Source: JBEVNX01 sp040507895 (GTDB taxonomy: Bacteria > Desulfobacterota > Binatia > JACPRU01). Taken from it: DNA of 16,131 bases. The stretch spans positions 1 through 16,131 of the forward strand of contig JBEVNX010000059.1 in NCBI GenBank assembly GCA_040507895.1. The letters are read 5' to 3'. Both the position numbers and the translations under genes were made by a program. The notes beneath the pieces were generated by a model. It saw nothing but the letters and a program-made list of their open reading frames with translations. It was not told the origin of the DNA and searched no databases. Shown here one piece after another: positions 5,711 to 13,387 of the stretch (positions are counted from its first letter, which is position 1; every line of letters starts with the position of its first letter).

Positions 5711-6952
5711 CTACACAGGCAACCAAACGACCGCGGCGGTGCCGACGCCCACCTGCGAATCGATCGTGAGGGTTCCGCTGTGACCCTCGATGATGCGGTG
5801 GGAAATCGGCAGCCCGAGACCCGTACCGTCGGCGCGCGCCGTGACGAACGGTTCGAACAGCCGGTCCAGAACCTCGCGAGCCACCCCGGGCCCCGTGTCG
5901 CGGATGCGCACCACCACTCCGCCGGCGACGCGTTCGGTGCTCGCCCGCAGCTGACCGCCTGGCTCCATCGCTTGGACGGCGTTCAGGAGAAGGTTGAGGA
6001 ACACCTGCTTCAGCTGGTCGCCATCGGCCCACACGGGCTCCGTCTCGTGCCAGGCTCGCTCGAGAAGGATCGACTTCTTCGCCGCTTCCGGCCCGATCAG
6101 CCGCAGCGCCTCCTCGAGCACCTCCTCGAGCCGCTGGCGCTGGAATCGCGGCGGCTGCGGGCGTGCGAAATCGACGAACTGCTCGACGAGCAGGTTCAGG
6201 CGTCGAAGCTCGCTCTGCACAACCTCGAGATCGGACACGCGCACGCCGCCGTGCTCGGCCTGCTCGACCATCGCATAGGTGAGCACCGACAGCGTGTTCA
6301 AGGGATTGCGCAGCTCGTGAGCTAGCCCTGCCGATAGACGCCCGAGCGCGGCGAGCTTCTCGGCCGCGCGCAGACCCTCGCCGGCCTCGCGGGCCTGGCG
6401 AAACAGCTCCGCGTTCTCGATGGCGACCGCCGCCTGCTGTGCGAGCAGCGTCATGAGCGCGACCTCCTCCACCTCGAAGCGCCGGTGCTCGCCGGTGTAG
6501 AGGTTGAGGACGCCAACGATCCGGTCTTTGGTCCGCAACGGCACGGACAGCAGGCTGACGAGGCCCTCCGCCTGAGCGACGTCCGTGAGGTGAAAGTGGG
6601 GCTCGGCGAGCACGTCCTTTACGGTGATCGGCTGCCCGGTCCGGAGCACGCGGCCGGACACGGAGTTGTGCACGGCCGGCGGTTCGCGCGACAGATAGGC
6701 GCGGCCGGCGCCGTCGCTGGCGACCGTCTCGAAACCCCCGCCCCGCTCCAACATGAGCGAGGTGACCTTGCCCTGCAACAGCCTCCGTGCGTCACGCACC
6801 ACGCGGAGCAGCACCTCGGCGATGTCGAGTGTCGAGGTCAGGTCGCGACCGATCTCGACGAGCGCCGCGAGTTGCTCGTTGCGCCGACCAACGAGCAGCA
6901 CGCGCTCTTCCTCGGGACCGGACACCACGGCCCTGCCTTCCTCCGTCCGCAT
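5711..6952 (-). CDS. Soluble GAF-domain sensor histidine kinase
   Basis: The cognate sensor kinase, 413 aa from ATG 6952, with no transmembrane segment, so it should sense a cytoplasmic signal. A GAF domain spans about 28-180 (EIGRDLTSTLDIAEVLLRVV ... ENAELFRQA), a fold that binds small ligands, haem or cofactors. A short coiled coil follows, then HisKA with the phospho-accepting H212 in AGLAHELRNPLN. The HATPase domain (about 300-413) shows the N box NLLLNAVQAM, G1 DTGPGV, F box LFEPFVT and G2 DGTGLGLPI. The organisation resembles NtrB/ZraS-like kinases paired with NtrC-type regulators. The stop is 8 bp from the regulator start. Starts at 6976 or 7141 are also in frame. The 7141 ATG lies inside a 13-bp hairpin and its extension does not look conserved, so it is disfavoured. 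Confidence 0.92.
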   Translation of the reverse strand: MRTEEGRAVVSGPEEERVLLVGRRNEQLAALVEIGRDLTSTLDIAEVLLRVVRDARRLLQGKVTSLMLERGGGFETVASDGAGRAYLSREPPAVHNSVSGRVLRTGQPITVKDVLAEPHFHLTDVAQAEGLVSLLSVPLRTKDRIVGVLNLYTGEHRRFEVEEVALMTLLAQQAAVAIENAELFRQAREAGEGLRAAEKLAALGRLSAGLAHELRNPLNTLSVLTYAMVEQAEHGGVRVSDLEVVQSELRRLNLLVEQFVDFARPQPPRFQRQRLEEVLEEALRLIGPEAAKKSILLERAWHETEPVWADGDQLKQVFLNLLLNAVQAMEPGGQLRASTERVAGGVVVRIRDTGPGVAREVLDRLFEPFVTARADGTGLGLPISHRIIEGHSGTLTIDSQVGVGTAAVVWLPV

Positions 6953-7472
6953 CGCGGGGACGGGTCCTGGCGACATGCCGAAAGGACGCTCGCCGACTGG
7001 AACCGAGCAAACGACGTACCAGCCCGCAAGCCCCGTTTCGCAACGGCATCCGTGCGGGCACCGTGCCCAGTTCTTCCTCACTGCCGGCACGGAGGGCAGC
7101 AGCGCGAAGGGAGGATCGAGGGATGCGGGCCAATCCCGCATCCCTCGCCCGGAGGAGCTGGCGCGGAGGCCAACGGGGGATGGAGGCCCCGGCCAGGCTG
7201 CCTACGGACAAGCAAGCTCGATGCCGGCCGGACGCAGGGCCGACGGAGCGCTTCGTGGCGGGCTGAACGCGAGCAACTCTGCAGCGAGGGGCCGCAGGTG
7301 GCCGGGGGCACTCGCCACCGCGCGTCTTCGGCCGATGTTGCCCCCGCAGCATCCGAGCGAGCACTGACTCGTCCATCAGCAGCGATGGGACGAAGGACCT
7401 CGATGGCTTTTGACGACCGACCGGGATTCGGGAACCGGGAAGAACGCCGGCGGACGATCGCGAGCGGGGTCG
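6953..7472. other. Leader/intergenic region upstream of the kinase operon
   Basis: 520 bp separate the HEAT-repeat gene stop from the preferred kinase start. Frames open here on either strand have no recognisable domain, no good ribosome site, and continue from the antisense of neighbours. The only structured element seen is the hairpin at 7117-7147. No sigma-54 (GG-N10-GC type) or convincing sigma-70 promoter was identified by eye. The kinase frame remains open back to 7141, so part of this may encode a longer N-terminus. Confidence 0.5.
7117..7147. repeat. Perfect 13-bp inverted repeat, 5-nt loop
   Basis: CGAGGGATGCGGG (7117-7129), loop CCAAT, CCCGCATCCCTCG (7135-7147): 13 uninterrupted pairs. 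There is no T run on either side, so it is not a standard intrinsic terminator. It lies between the HEAT-repeat gene and the kinase operon, in the probable kinase leader on the minus strand. It could be a transcript-end or stability hairpin, or an interspersed (REP-like) unit; only one copy is in this window. Confidence 0.85.
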
Positions 7473-8126
7473 TCAGTGGGCGCCGGCGCTCTCGGTGCGC
7501 GCCTGACGGGCCTCGATCCTCGTCACCGCATCGTTCGCGAGCGTCTTCAATTGCCCGTCTTTCTCTTGCTCGGCGAAGCGCCGCAAGTCTGCGAGCGTCG
7601 AGCCGTCGTCGATCTCGCCGATGACTCGGATCGCTGTGCCGCGCAACTGCGGATCGGCGTCGCCCCGGATGAACTCGAGAATCAGCCGTGCGGTCGTTGG
7701 GTCGTGGATCCTGCCGAGCGCGATCAGGATGCGCTGGCGAAGGCCCGGACTGGTTCCAGCGAGGAACAGATGCTGCGCCAGAAACGACGACGCGTACTTG
7801 GCTCCGTTCCGGCCGAGCGCGTCGACGGCGGTGGTGGCGACCCGCGGGTCGCGGTCCTCCACGGCCTGCATCAGCAGGTCGTGCGCCTTGGGATCGTTCG
7901 ATTCGGCGAGCGACTTGACGGTTTCGAGCCGCACCTCCGGTTGCGGGTCTTCGAGACGTCGAGCCCATTCGTCCGGGGTGGCGCCGGCACGTTGGCGCTC
8001 GTAGCGGCTCTCGCGGTCAGTCTTGGCTCCGGGCGTATCCTGGAGGTCGGCCTCGGCGCAGCGAGCGAGAACGAGTATCGAGAATCCTGCGACCAAGCCC
8101 TGATGCAATCGGCTTGTCCGACTCAT
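7473..8126 (-). CDS. Exported HEAT-repeat protein
   Basis: A 217-aa protein with an N-terminal export signal and alpha-solenoid repeats. Residues 1-27 have a basic start, a hydrophobic core (LVAGFSILVLA) and either AEA before D28 as a signal peptidase I site or Cys23 as a poor lipobox (Arg at -1), so simple secretion is preferred. From about 52 to 207 there are four to five HEAT/PBS-lyase-like helical pairs: DPQPEVRLETVKSLAE, DRDPRVATTAVDALGR, SPGLRQRILIALGRI, DADPQLRGTAIRVIGEI and QLKTLANDAVTRIE. Such repeats scaffold protein-protein contacts; no catalytic motif is present. ATG 8126 overlaps the TGA of the upstream gene (ATGA), indicating a coupled pair. The partner is unknown. Confidence 0.8.
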   Translation of the reverse strand: MSRTSRLHQGLVAGFSILVLARCAEADLQDTPGAKTDRESRYERQRAGATPDEWARRLEDPQPEVRLETVKSLAESNDPKAHDLLMQAVEDRDPRVATTAVDALGRNGAKYASSFLAQHLFLAGTSPGLRQRILIALGRIHDPTTARLILEFIRGDADPQLRGTAIRVIGEIDDGSTLADLRRFAEQEKDGQLKTLANDAVTRIEARQARTESAGAH

Positions 8127-8623
8127 CGAGACGACCCCTCGCTCCGTTGCTCGCGCCATGCGCGCTCGGCGCGCTTGCCGCGGTAGACGCGCATGTCGAT
8201 CGCACGGCGCACCTCGGGAGCGAGCTGGAAGAGCAGGCGATGCTCGGTCTGCATGTTGGCGACGAAATCGTCGACCGCTCGAGCGCGGGCGGGATCGCCG
8301 AGGCCGACATACTTCTCCACCAGCAACCGGGAGATCGGCCAGATGTCGAACTCCGGAAGCTCGCGACACGTCATGCGGCCGTCGAGTCCCACATGGCCCG
8401 CGAGCTCGCCGGTTGCTTCGATGCAGAGAGACGCCCGAGCATCGCGCAAGAGCTGCTTGCACCAGACGCGCTCGTACGTGCCGCTGACCCAGTAGGTTCT
8501 CTCGTGAAGGAGCCACCAGACGGGCACGGTGTAGGGCCGCCCGTCGCGCCGGAGCGTCGCGAGCACTCCGATGAAAGGTTGTTGTAGGAACCTCTCGAGG
8601 TAGTCGGGCTTCATGTGAGGCAT
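8123..8623 (-). CDS. Pyridoxamine 5'-phosphate oxidase-like (flavin/F420 split-barrel) protein
   Basis: A 166-aa split-barrel protein of the PNPOx-like / F420-binding superfamily. The N-terminal strand pair FIGVLATLRRDGRPYTVPVWWLLHERTYWVSG (residues 17-48) is the family hallmark: a strand, an RxDGRP turn and a substrate-side PVWW. Later residues form the second half of the barrel with WCKQLLRDARASLCIEA (54-70). Members bind FMN, F420 or haem and act as reductases, oxidases or small-molecule binders; the cofactor cannot be read from this sequence. The C-terminus is basic and probably disordered. Start at ATG 8623, or ATG 8614 (Met4), the difference being negligible. It is divergent from the membrane-SRPBCC gene and overlaps the HEAT gene at its 3' end. 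Confidence 0.82.
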   Translation of the reverse strand: MPHMKPDYLERFLQQPFIGVLATLRRDGRPYTVPVWWLLHERTYWVSGTYERVWCKQLLRDARASLCIEATGELAGHVGLDGRMTCRELPEFDIWPISRLLVEKYVGLGDPARARAVDDFVANMQTEHRLLFQLAPEVRRAIDMRVYRGKRAERAWREQRSEGSSR

Positions 8624-8696
8624 GCGCCCGTGGTGGCCGACGAGGCGACGCGCGTCAAGACTTGACCGCGGGACCTCGCTAGAATCCCCGGCGCGC

Positions 8697-10046
8697 GTGC
8701 GTGAGATCGTTCAGACGTGGTTCAGCCTGACGCGGCCGGTCGGACCCCGCTTCTATGCCGGATCGGGCTTCGGGCTCGCGCTCCTCAAGTACACGCTGGA
8801 TGCCACGCTGGTCTGGCTGGCCACAGGCCGGTTGTGGACCCCCCTCGCGTACGTCAATCCGTCGCTCGCTGCGCGAGAAGCGGCGACCGGGGTCCCGTCG
8901 CAATGGGTGTTCTGGGTCTTGGTGTCGTGCAGCCTGCCCTTCTACTGGATCGGCATCTCAATGACAGTGCGGCGCACCGTGGACGCGGGGCTCGCGGCCG
9001 CGTGGTCGCTGCTCTTCTTCGTCCCGATCGTCAACTACCTCTACATGATTCTTCTCTGCTTTCTCCCGGCTTCGCAGGCGCCGGTTCCGCCGCCTGCGGG
9101 TCAGCGCGACGTCCTCGGAGGCGTCGCCTCCAGCGCCGCGTCGGGTGTTTTGGTCGGCCTCGCGATGATGGCAGTGAGCGTCGTGTGGCTGCGCGGATAC
9201 GGCGCTTCGCTGTTCCTCGGCGCGCCGTTCGTCATGGGCTTCGTCTCCGCATTCGCATTCAATCGGGACGCGCCCCGGAGCGTGATGGCCACGCTCGGCG
9301 TCGCGTACCTGACGCTCGTCGTGGTCGCGGGGCTGATCGCGCTGCTCGCACTCGAGGGGCTCGTGTGCTTGCTCATGGCACTGCCGCTCGCCTTGCTGCT
9401 GGCCTCGCTCGGCGCGGTGCTAGGGCGCCAGATCGCGTTCGGCGGCCGGCCCGTTGCGGCCGTCACGAGCTTGCTCGTCTCCCTGCCCGCCCTCACCGGA
9501 TTCGAGGCCCGCGCGCTCCGGGCGCCGCTCCGCGAGGTCGCCACCGCGGTCGACATCGACGCGCCGCCCGAAGTGGTCTGGAAGAACGTGATCGGCATCG
9601 CCGAGCTGCCGCCGCCGGGCGAGTGGGTCTTTCGGCTCGGCATCGCCTATCCCGTGCGAGCGCGCATCCGCGGCGCGGGCGTTGGCGCCGTTCGCACGTG
9701 CGAATTCTCCACCGGACCCTTCGTCGAGCCGATCACGGAGTGGGATCCGCCGCGCCGGCTCGCGTTCGACGTGCGCGCCCAGCCGCCACCGATGCAGGAG
9801 TGGAGCCCGTATCGGCACGTCGGCGCGCCGCACCTAGTCGATGGGTTGCGCAGCGAGCGGGGCGAGTTCCGGCTGTTGCGTACCCGACCGGGCCGAACGC
9901 GGCTCGAGGGCAGCACCTGGTACCGCAACAACCTCTTCCCCCAGCTCTACTGGAACGTTTGGTCCGATGCGCTCATCCACCGAATTCATCGCCGCGTGCT
10001 GGAGCACGTGAAGCGACGCTCCGAGACGGCGGGCGTGGATTCGTGA
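8697..10046 (+). CDS. Polytopic membrane protein fused to a C-terminal SRPBCC domain
   Basis: A 449-aa protein from GTG 8697. The N-terminal part resembles DUF805-type membrane domains: RPVGPRFYAGSGFGLALLKY precedes the first membrane helix, TVRRTVDAGLAAAWSLLFFVPIVNYLYMILLCF spans the third. About seven to eight hydrophobic segments lie between residues 19 and 267. Residues about 280-440 form a SRPBCC/START-like hydrophobic-ligand fold (REVATAVDIDAPPEVVWKNVIGI, FVEPITEWDPPRRLAFDV, RTRLEGSTWYRNNLFPQLYWNVW, ending in a long helix). Such domains bind lipids or polyketide-like ligands; none can be named here. GTG 8697 is preferred over an ATG at 8622, which would add 25 arginine-rich residues and overlap the divergent gene. 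Its stop overlaps the next start as GTGA. Confidence 0.78.
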   Translation: MREIVQTWFSLTRPVGPRFYAGSGFGLALLKYTLDATLVWLATGRLWTPLAYVNPSLAAREAATGVPSQWVFWVLVSCSLPFYWIGISMTVRRTVDAGLAAAWSLLFFVPIVNYLYMILLCFLPASQAPVPPPAGQRDVLGGVASSAASGVLVGLAMMAVSVVWLRGYGASLFLGAPFVMGFVSAFAFNRDAPRSVMATLGVAYLTLVVVAGLIALLALEGLVCLLMALPLALLLASLGAVLGRQIAFGGRPVAAVTSLLVSLPALTGFEARALRAPLREVATAVDIDAPPEVVWKNVIGIAELPPPGEWVFRLGIAYPVRARIRGAGVGAVRTCEFSTGPFVEPITEWDPPRRLAFDVRAQPPPMQEWSPYRHVGAPHLVDGLRSERGEFRLLRTRPGRTRLEGSTWYRNNLFPQLYWNVWSDALIHRIHRRVLEHVKRRSETAGVDS

Positions 10047-11911
10047 GCGCGGCGCATCCGCCCGCATCGCTTGTTCCTTACGTCGCGCCCACCGAGCGCA
10101 GCGCCGAGCTCACAGTGCGTGCGGTCGTGCTCGGCGCGCTGCTCTCGCTCACCTTCGGGATGGTCAATTCGTATCTGGCGCTGAAGATCGGCCTCACGGT
10201 CTCTGCGTCGATCCCCTCGGCGGTGCTGTCGATGGCGATCCTGCGGGGCATCCTGAGGCGCGCACGGTTCTCGAGAACAACGTCGTGCACACGATCGCGT
10301 CGGCTGGCGAATCGCTAGCTGCCGGCGTGATCTTCACCGTGCCCGCGTTGCTGTTCCTCGAACTCTCTCCGACCGGGTTCGAGATCTTCTTGCTCGGCGC
10401 GACCGCGGGCATCCTCGGCGTGCTGCCGATGATCCCGCTGCGCCGGGCGCTGACGGTCGATCGTCACGGCGAGCTACCGTTTCCCGAGGGCACCGCATGC
10501 GCGATCGTGCTGATCGCCGGCGACAAGAGCGGCGCGAGCGCGCGTCCGGTGCTCGGCGGGATCCTCGGCGGCGCGCTCTATGCCTTCCTGGGGTGAGGCC
10601 TACGGTTGTGGGGAGATACGGTCTTCTGGGGCGTGGGCGCGCTGCACAAAGCGTCGATCGGGTTCGAGCTCTCACCGATGTTGCTCGGCGTCGGGTACCT
10701 GAGCGGTCCGCGAATCGCCGTGACCATGCTCGGCGGCGGTGTGCTCGGCTGGACCCTGCTGATCCCCTTCTTCGATGCGCTCGGCGAGAGCGCCGTTGGG
10801 TTCGGTTTGCCGGCGACGATCCACGCTCTCGATGCCAAGGAGATTCGCCGCTCGGCGGTCCGCTACGTCGGCGGGGGGGCGGTGGCGACCGGCGGGATGG
10901 TGTCACTCGTTCGGTCGTTGCCGGCGATGCGGGCCTCCCTCGCGAATCTGCTGGCGAGCCTGCGCCCGACCGAAGCCGTCGCGGCGCGCACGGATCGAGA
11001 TCTCCCCGGTTGGCATGGTGCTCGGCGTCATCACGCTGCTGGCGCTCGGGTTCTGGCTGCTTCCGTGGTTCCACATGCGGCTCATGGATGCGCTTCTCGC
11101 CGTGGCCTTCACGTTCTTCTTCGTGGTCGTCTCCTCCGAGATCGTCGGTCTGATCGGTACGACTTCACAGCCGGTCTTGGGAATGACGATCACGGCGCTG
11201 CTCGTCACCGCTTTCGCGGTTTTGCTCTCCGGACGCACGGGTGTGGAGGGCTCGGCAGCGGCTATCCGCGTGGCGGCGGTGGTCGCAGTGTCGATCGCGC
11301 TCGCCGGCGACTTGAGCCAGGACCTCAAGACTGGGGCGCTCCTCGGCGCCACGCCCTGGAAGCTCCAGATCGGCGAGATGGTCGGCACCGTCGTGGCCGC
11401 GCTGCGCGCCGGCTGGGTGCTGTTCCTTCTGCATAAGGCGTACGGCATCGGCTCGGCGGTGCTGCCGGCTCCGCAGGCGAAGCTGATGGCCACGCTCGCC
11501 GCGGGCGTGATGCAAGGTGACCTGCCTTGGCGCCTGTTGGGGCTCGGCGCCGGGATTGCGCTCGGCGCCGAGGCGTGCGGAGTCGCGAGCCTACCCTTCC
11601 CGATCGGCCTCTACTTGGCGATCACGACTTCGGCGCCGCTCATCCTCGGCGGTCTCGCCGCGTGGCACCTCGATCGAGGGTCGCAGGCGAGCGAGCGACG
11701 CGAGCGGCTCACCCTTTTGGGGTCCGGGCTCGGCGCCGGGGACGCGTCGATGGGAATCGCCGTGGCGGCTCTCGTCGTCAGCGGCCTCTCCGACCGCCTC
11801 GCGCTACGCACGCCTGGCAGCGACGGATGGGAAGACGCCGCCACCCTGATATCTTTCGTCCTTCTGCTCGCAGCCTTCATGCGTGCCGGACGAGCAAGAG
11901 AAGGTTCGTGA
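10043..11911 (+). pseudogene. OPT-family oligopeptide transporter, broken by two frameshifts and one stop
   Basis: An oligopeptide transporter (OPT) superfamily gene whose restored product is about 622 aa, a normal length. GTG 10043 overlaps the preceding stop. The protein begins TERSAELTVRAVVLGALLSLTFGMVNSYLALKIGLTVSASIPSA, the classic OPT start. One base is missing near 10262, shifting the frame; the sequence resumes as GTVLENNVVHTIASAGESLAAGVIFTVPALLF. A TGA at 10594-10596 interrupts the next stretch without a frame change (ALYAFLG-stop-GLRLWGDTVFW). One extra C in the run at 11004-11007 shifts the frame again; it resumes as RTDRDLPVGMVLGVITLLALGF, then IGTTSQPVLGMTITALL and on to the stop at 11911. 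Either a decaying pseudogene or errors in the sequence. As written, no functional full-length transporter can be made. Confidence 0.85.
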
Positions 11912-11918
11912 GCGCTGC

Positions 11919-11956
11919 AAAAAAAGAAAGGCCCCCGGGCGTTGCACCCGAGGGCC
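11919..11956 (-). terminator. Intrinsic terminator of the cold-shock gene
   Basis: Read on the minus strand, GGCCCTCGGG (11956-11947), a 7-nt loop and CCCGGGGGCC (11939-11930) form ten pairs including one T-G. They are followed directly by TTTCTTTTTTT (11929-11919). This is a textbook rho-independent terminator 24 bp after the cold-shock stop codon. The plus strand lacks a T tract here, so it should not end transcription of the OPT region efficiently. Confidence 0.92.
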
Positions 11957-11979
11957 CTCGATTTCCGCTTGGTTGATGC

Positions 11980-12180
11980 TTACAGCTTCGCGACGTTCGA
12001 AGCCTGGAGCCCTTTCGGACCCTTGACGACGTCGAACGTGACCCGCTGGCCTTCTTCCAAGCTGCGGAATCCGTCACCTGCGATGGCACTATAATGGACG
12101 AAAACGTCCTGGCCGTCGTCTTGGGTGATGAACCCGTAGCCTTTTTGGCTGTTGAACCACTTAACCATTCCCTGAGCCAC
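11980..12180 (-). CDS. Cold-shock domain protein (CspA family)
   Basis: A 66-aa single-domain, five-stranded OB-fold nucleic-acid-binding protein that melts RNA structure and can antiterminate transcription in the cytoplasm. RNP1 is KGYGFI (residues 13-18) and RNP2 is VFVHYSAI (26-33), with the usual VKWFNSQKGYGFI opening and GPKGLQASNV near the end. The GTG at 12180 (MAQG-VKWFN, the common family start) is chosen over ATG 12168: it has AAGGGGG 9 nt upstream, while the internal ATG has a purine run too close to it. The gene is monocistronic, with its own terminator. A long leader is possible, as in other csp genes, but no cold box was identified. Confidence 0.96.
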   Translation of the reverse strand: MAQGMVKWFNSQKGYGFITQDDGQDVFVHYSAIAGDGFRSLEEGQRVTFDVVKGPKGLQASNVAKL

Positions 12181-12501
12181 TCTCGCTGACCCCCTTTCCG
12201 TGTGAATTTTTGAGGGAAAAAAATTTTGTCAGCTTGCTGGCCGGAAACGGTCGGCGGGGACTGCCAAAACCTTCACCTCAACCACTGGTGGTTGCCTGTA
12301 ACATACCGGTGGCGGCCGAAACAAGCGAAAGACGAGGTCCGCAGCCGACCCATCGGGCCCGGCCACGAAGCGGCGGGTTCTGATTCGGTAGCGCCCCAAG
12401 GCCCGCTTGCGCCTTTCGAGGCCTCGAGCGCGACTTGACCGGGCCTTCAAAACCATAGGATTTGAGCGTTTGATTGAGTCCGGCCTAAGAGAAGCTGCCC
12501 C
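12181..12501. promoter_or_regulatory. Divergent intergenic region between csp and the methyltransferase gene
   Basis: 321 bp without a supported gene. It holds an A/T-rich island at 12205-12227 (AATTTTT...AAAAATT), unusual in this GC-rich window and just upstream of the csp ribosome site. It also holds a 7-2-7 palindrome CAACCAC-TG-GTGGTTG at 12279-12294. On the minus strand TATGTT (12305-12300) could be a csp -10 box, without a good -35. On the plus strand TTGACC (12435-12440), 15 bp, TAGGAT (12456-12461) is a possible short-spaced promoter for the methyltransferase. All promoter readings are by eye. Confidence 0.4.
12279..12294. repeat. 7-2-7 palindrome, candidate operator upstream of csp
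   Basis: CAACCAC (12279-12285), TG, GTGGTTG (12288-12294) is a perfect dyad in the divergent csp/methyltransferase region. Its size and compactness fit a dimeric regulator site or a small leader hairpin. No regulator gene adjoins it. Confidence 0.5.
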
Positions 12502-13353
12502 GTGCGCGAGATCATCGACGAGAAGAAGGGCTCCCGCCGGGCGATGGGACGTCAGCCGCAGCGCGGCGGCCGTTCCCGGGCCGCGAGCGGCTCGTTCGGT
12601 TGGCAGCGTGTCGCGGACTGGTACGACGCCCTCGTCGGCGAGCGTGGCAGCGAGTATCAGCGGCAGGTCGTCATCCCGCGCACTCTCCGCCTGCTCGAAG
12701 CGAAGGCGGGTGAACGGGTGCTCGACGTGGCGTGCGGACAAGGAGTGCTCTGCCGCGCACTGGCCGAGCAGCGGGTCCGAGTCACGGGCGTGGACGCCGC
12801 GCCCGCGCTGATCGAGGCGGCGCGACGGCGCGACGACTCCGACCGGCTGGCGATCGACTACCGGGTCGGCGACGCGCGGCGGCTCCACGAGGTCGTCGAC
12901 GCGGAAGCGTTCGGTGCCGTGGTCTGCGTCCTGGCGATCCAGAACTTGGCGCCGCTTTCTCCCGTGTGGGAAGGCTGCCGGCGTGCGCTCGAGCCGGCCG
13001 GCAGGCTCGTCGTGGTCATGATGCACCCTTGCTTCCGCATCCCGCGAACGAGTCAGTGGGGTTGGGACGAGCGCGCTGGACGGCAATACCGCCGGGTCGA
13101 GCAATACCTGAGCTCGACCCGCACCGAGATCGAAATCCACCCCGGCTCGAATCCGTCGCAGACCATGCCGACGTTTCACCGCCCGCTACAGGCCTACGTC
13201 AACACGCTCGGCTCGGCAGGCCTGACGATCGATCGCCTGGAGGAATGGACGAGCCACAAGACGAGCCCCGAGGGTCCCAAGAAACGGGCGCTCGACGAGA
13301 GCCGGCGCGAGATTCCGATGTTCCTCGCGCTGCGCGCCCGAAAGTCTCCTTGA
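12502..13353 (+). CDS. Class I SAM-dependent methyltransferase
   Basis: A 283-aa Rossmann-fold methyltransferase transferring a methyl group from S-adenosylmethionine to an unknown acceptor. SAM motif I is VLDVACGQG (73-81), motif II VTGVDAAP with acidic D98 binding the ribose (94-101), and the next block YRVGDARRLH (120-129) supplies the adenine-side Asp. Motif IV is around FGAVVCVLAIQNL (137-149), and RALEPAGRLVVVMMHPCF (161-178) matches the UbiE/type 11 pattern. The C-terminal region (HPGSNPSQTMPTFHRPLQAYVNTLGSAGL) is the substrate-side cap common to many uncharacterised bacterial members. The start is GTG 12502; ATG 12544 (Met15) is also possible since the first 33 residues are basic and poorly conserved-looking. 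It lies 34 bp before hyuB on the same strand. Confidence 0.85.
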   Translation: MREIIDEKKGSRRAMGRQPQRGGRSRAASGSFGWQRVADWYDALVGERGSEYQRQVVIPRTLRLLEAKAGERVLDVACGQGVLCRALAEQRVRVTGVDAAPALIEAARRRDDSDRLAIDYRVGDARRLHEVVDAEAFGAVVCVLAIQNLAPLSPVWEGCRRALEPAGRLVVVMMHPCFRIPRTSQWGWDERAGRQYRRVEQYLSSTRTEIEIHPGSNPSQTMPTFHRPLQAYVNTLGSAGLTIDRLEEWTSHKTSPEGPKKRALDESRREIPMFLALRARKSP

Positions 13354-13387
13354 CAGTGCTTCGCTGCACCTTCTAGCGGAGAATGCG

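Noticed and set aside
6787..7376. Open frames of about 160-200 codons in the kinase leader on both strands
   Set aside because: They run over the antisense or off-frame of the kinase GAF domain, are Arg-rich, and have no domain or convincing start.
7350..7385. CTGATGGACGAGTC on the minus strand, recalling a hammerhead ribozyme core
   Set aside because: The required CUGAUGA and GAAA core elements with three helices are not present; coincidental similarity.
8662..8685. TTGACC ... TAGAAT as a sigma-70 promoter for the membrane-SRPBCC gene
   Set aside because: The boxes are only 12 bp apart, well below the usual 16-18 bp spacing, so they cannot work together as a normal promoter.
10594..10596. 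In-frame TGA in the OPT transporter as a second selenocysteine codon
   Set aside because: OPT transporters have no catalytic Cys or Sec at this position, and the gene carries two frameshifts elsewhere. No comparable early-loop-G hairpin was noticed at the right distance. A nonsense change or sequence error explains it.
12229..13179. Long open frame on the minus strand (316 codons) opposite the methyltransferase
   Set aside because: It is antisense to a clear methyltransferase, and its translation is Arg/His/Pro-rich with no domain, as expected for an antisense shadow in GC-rich DNA.
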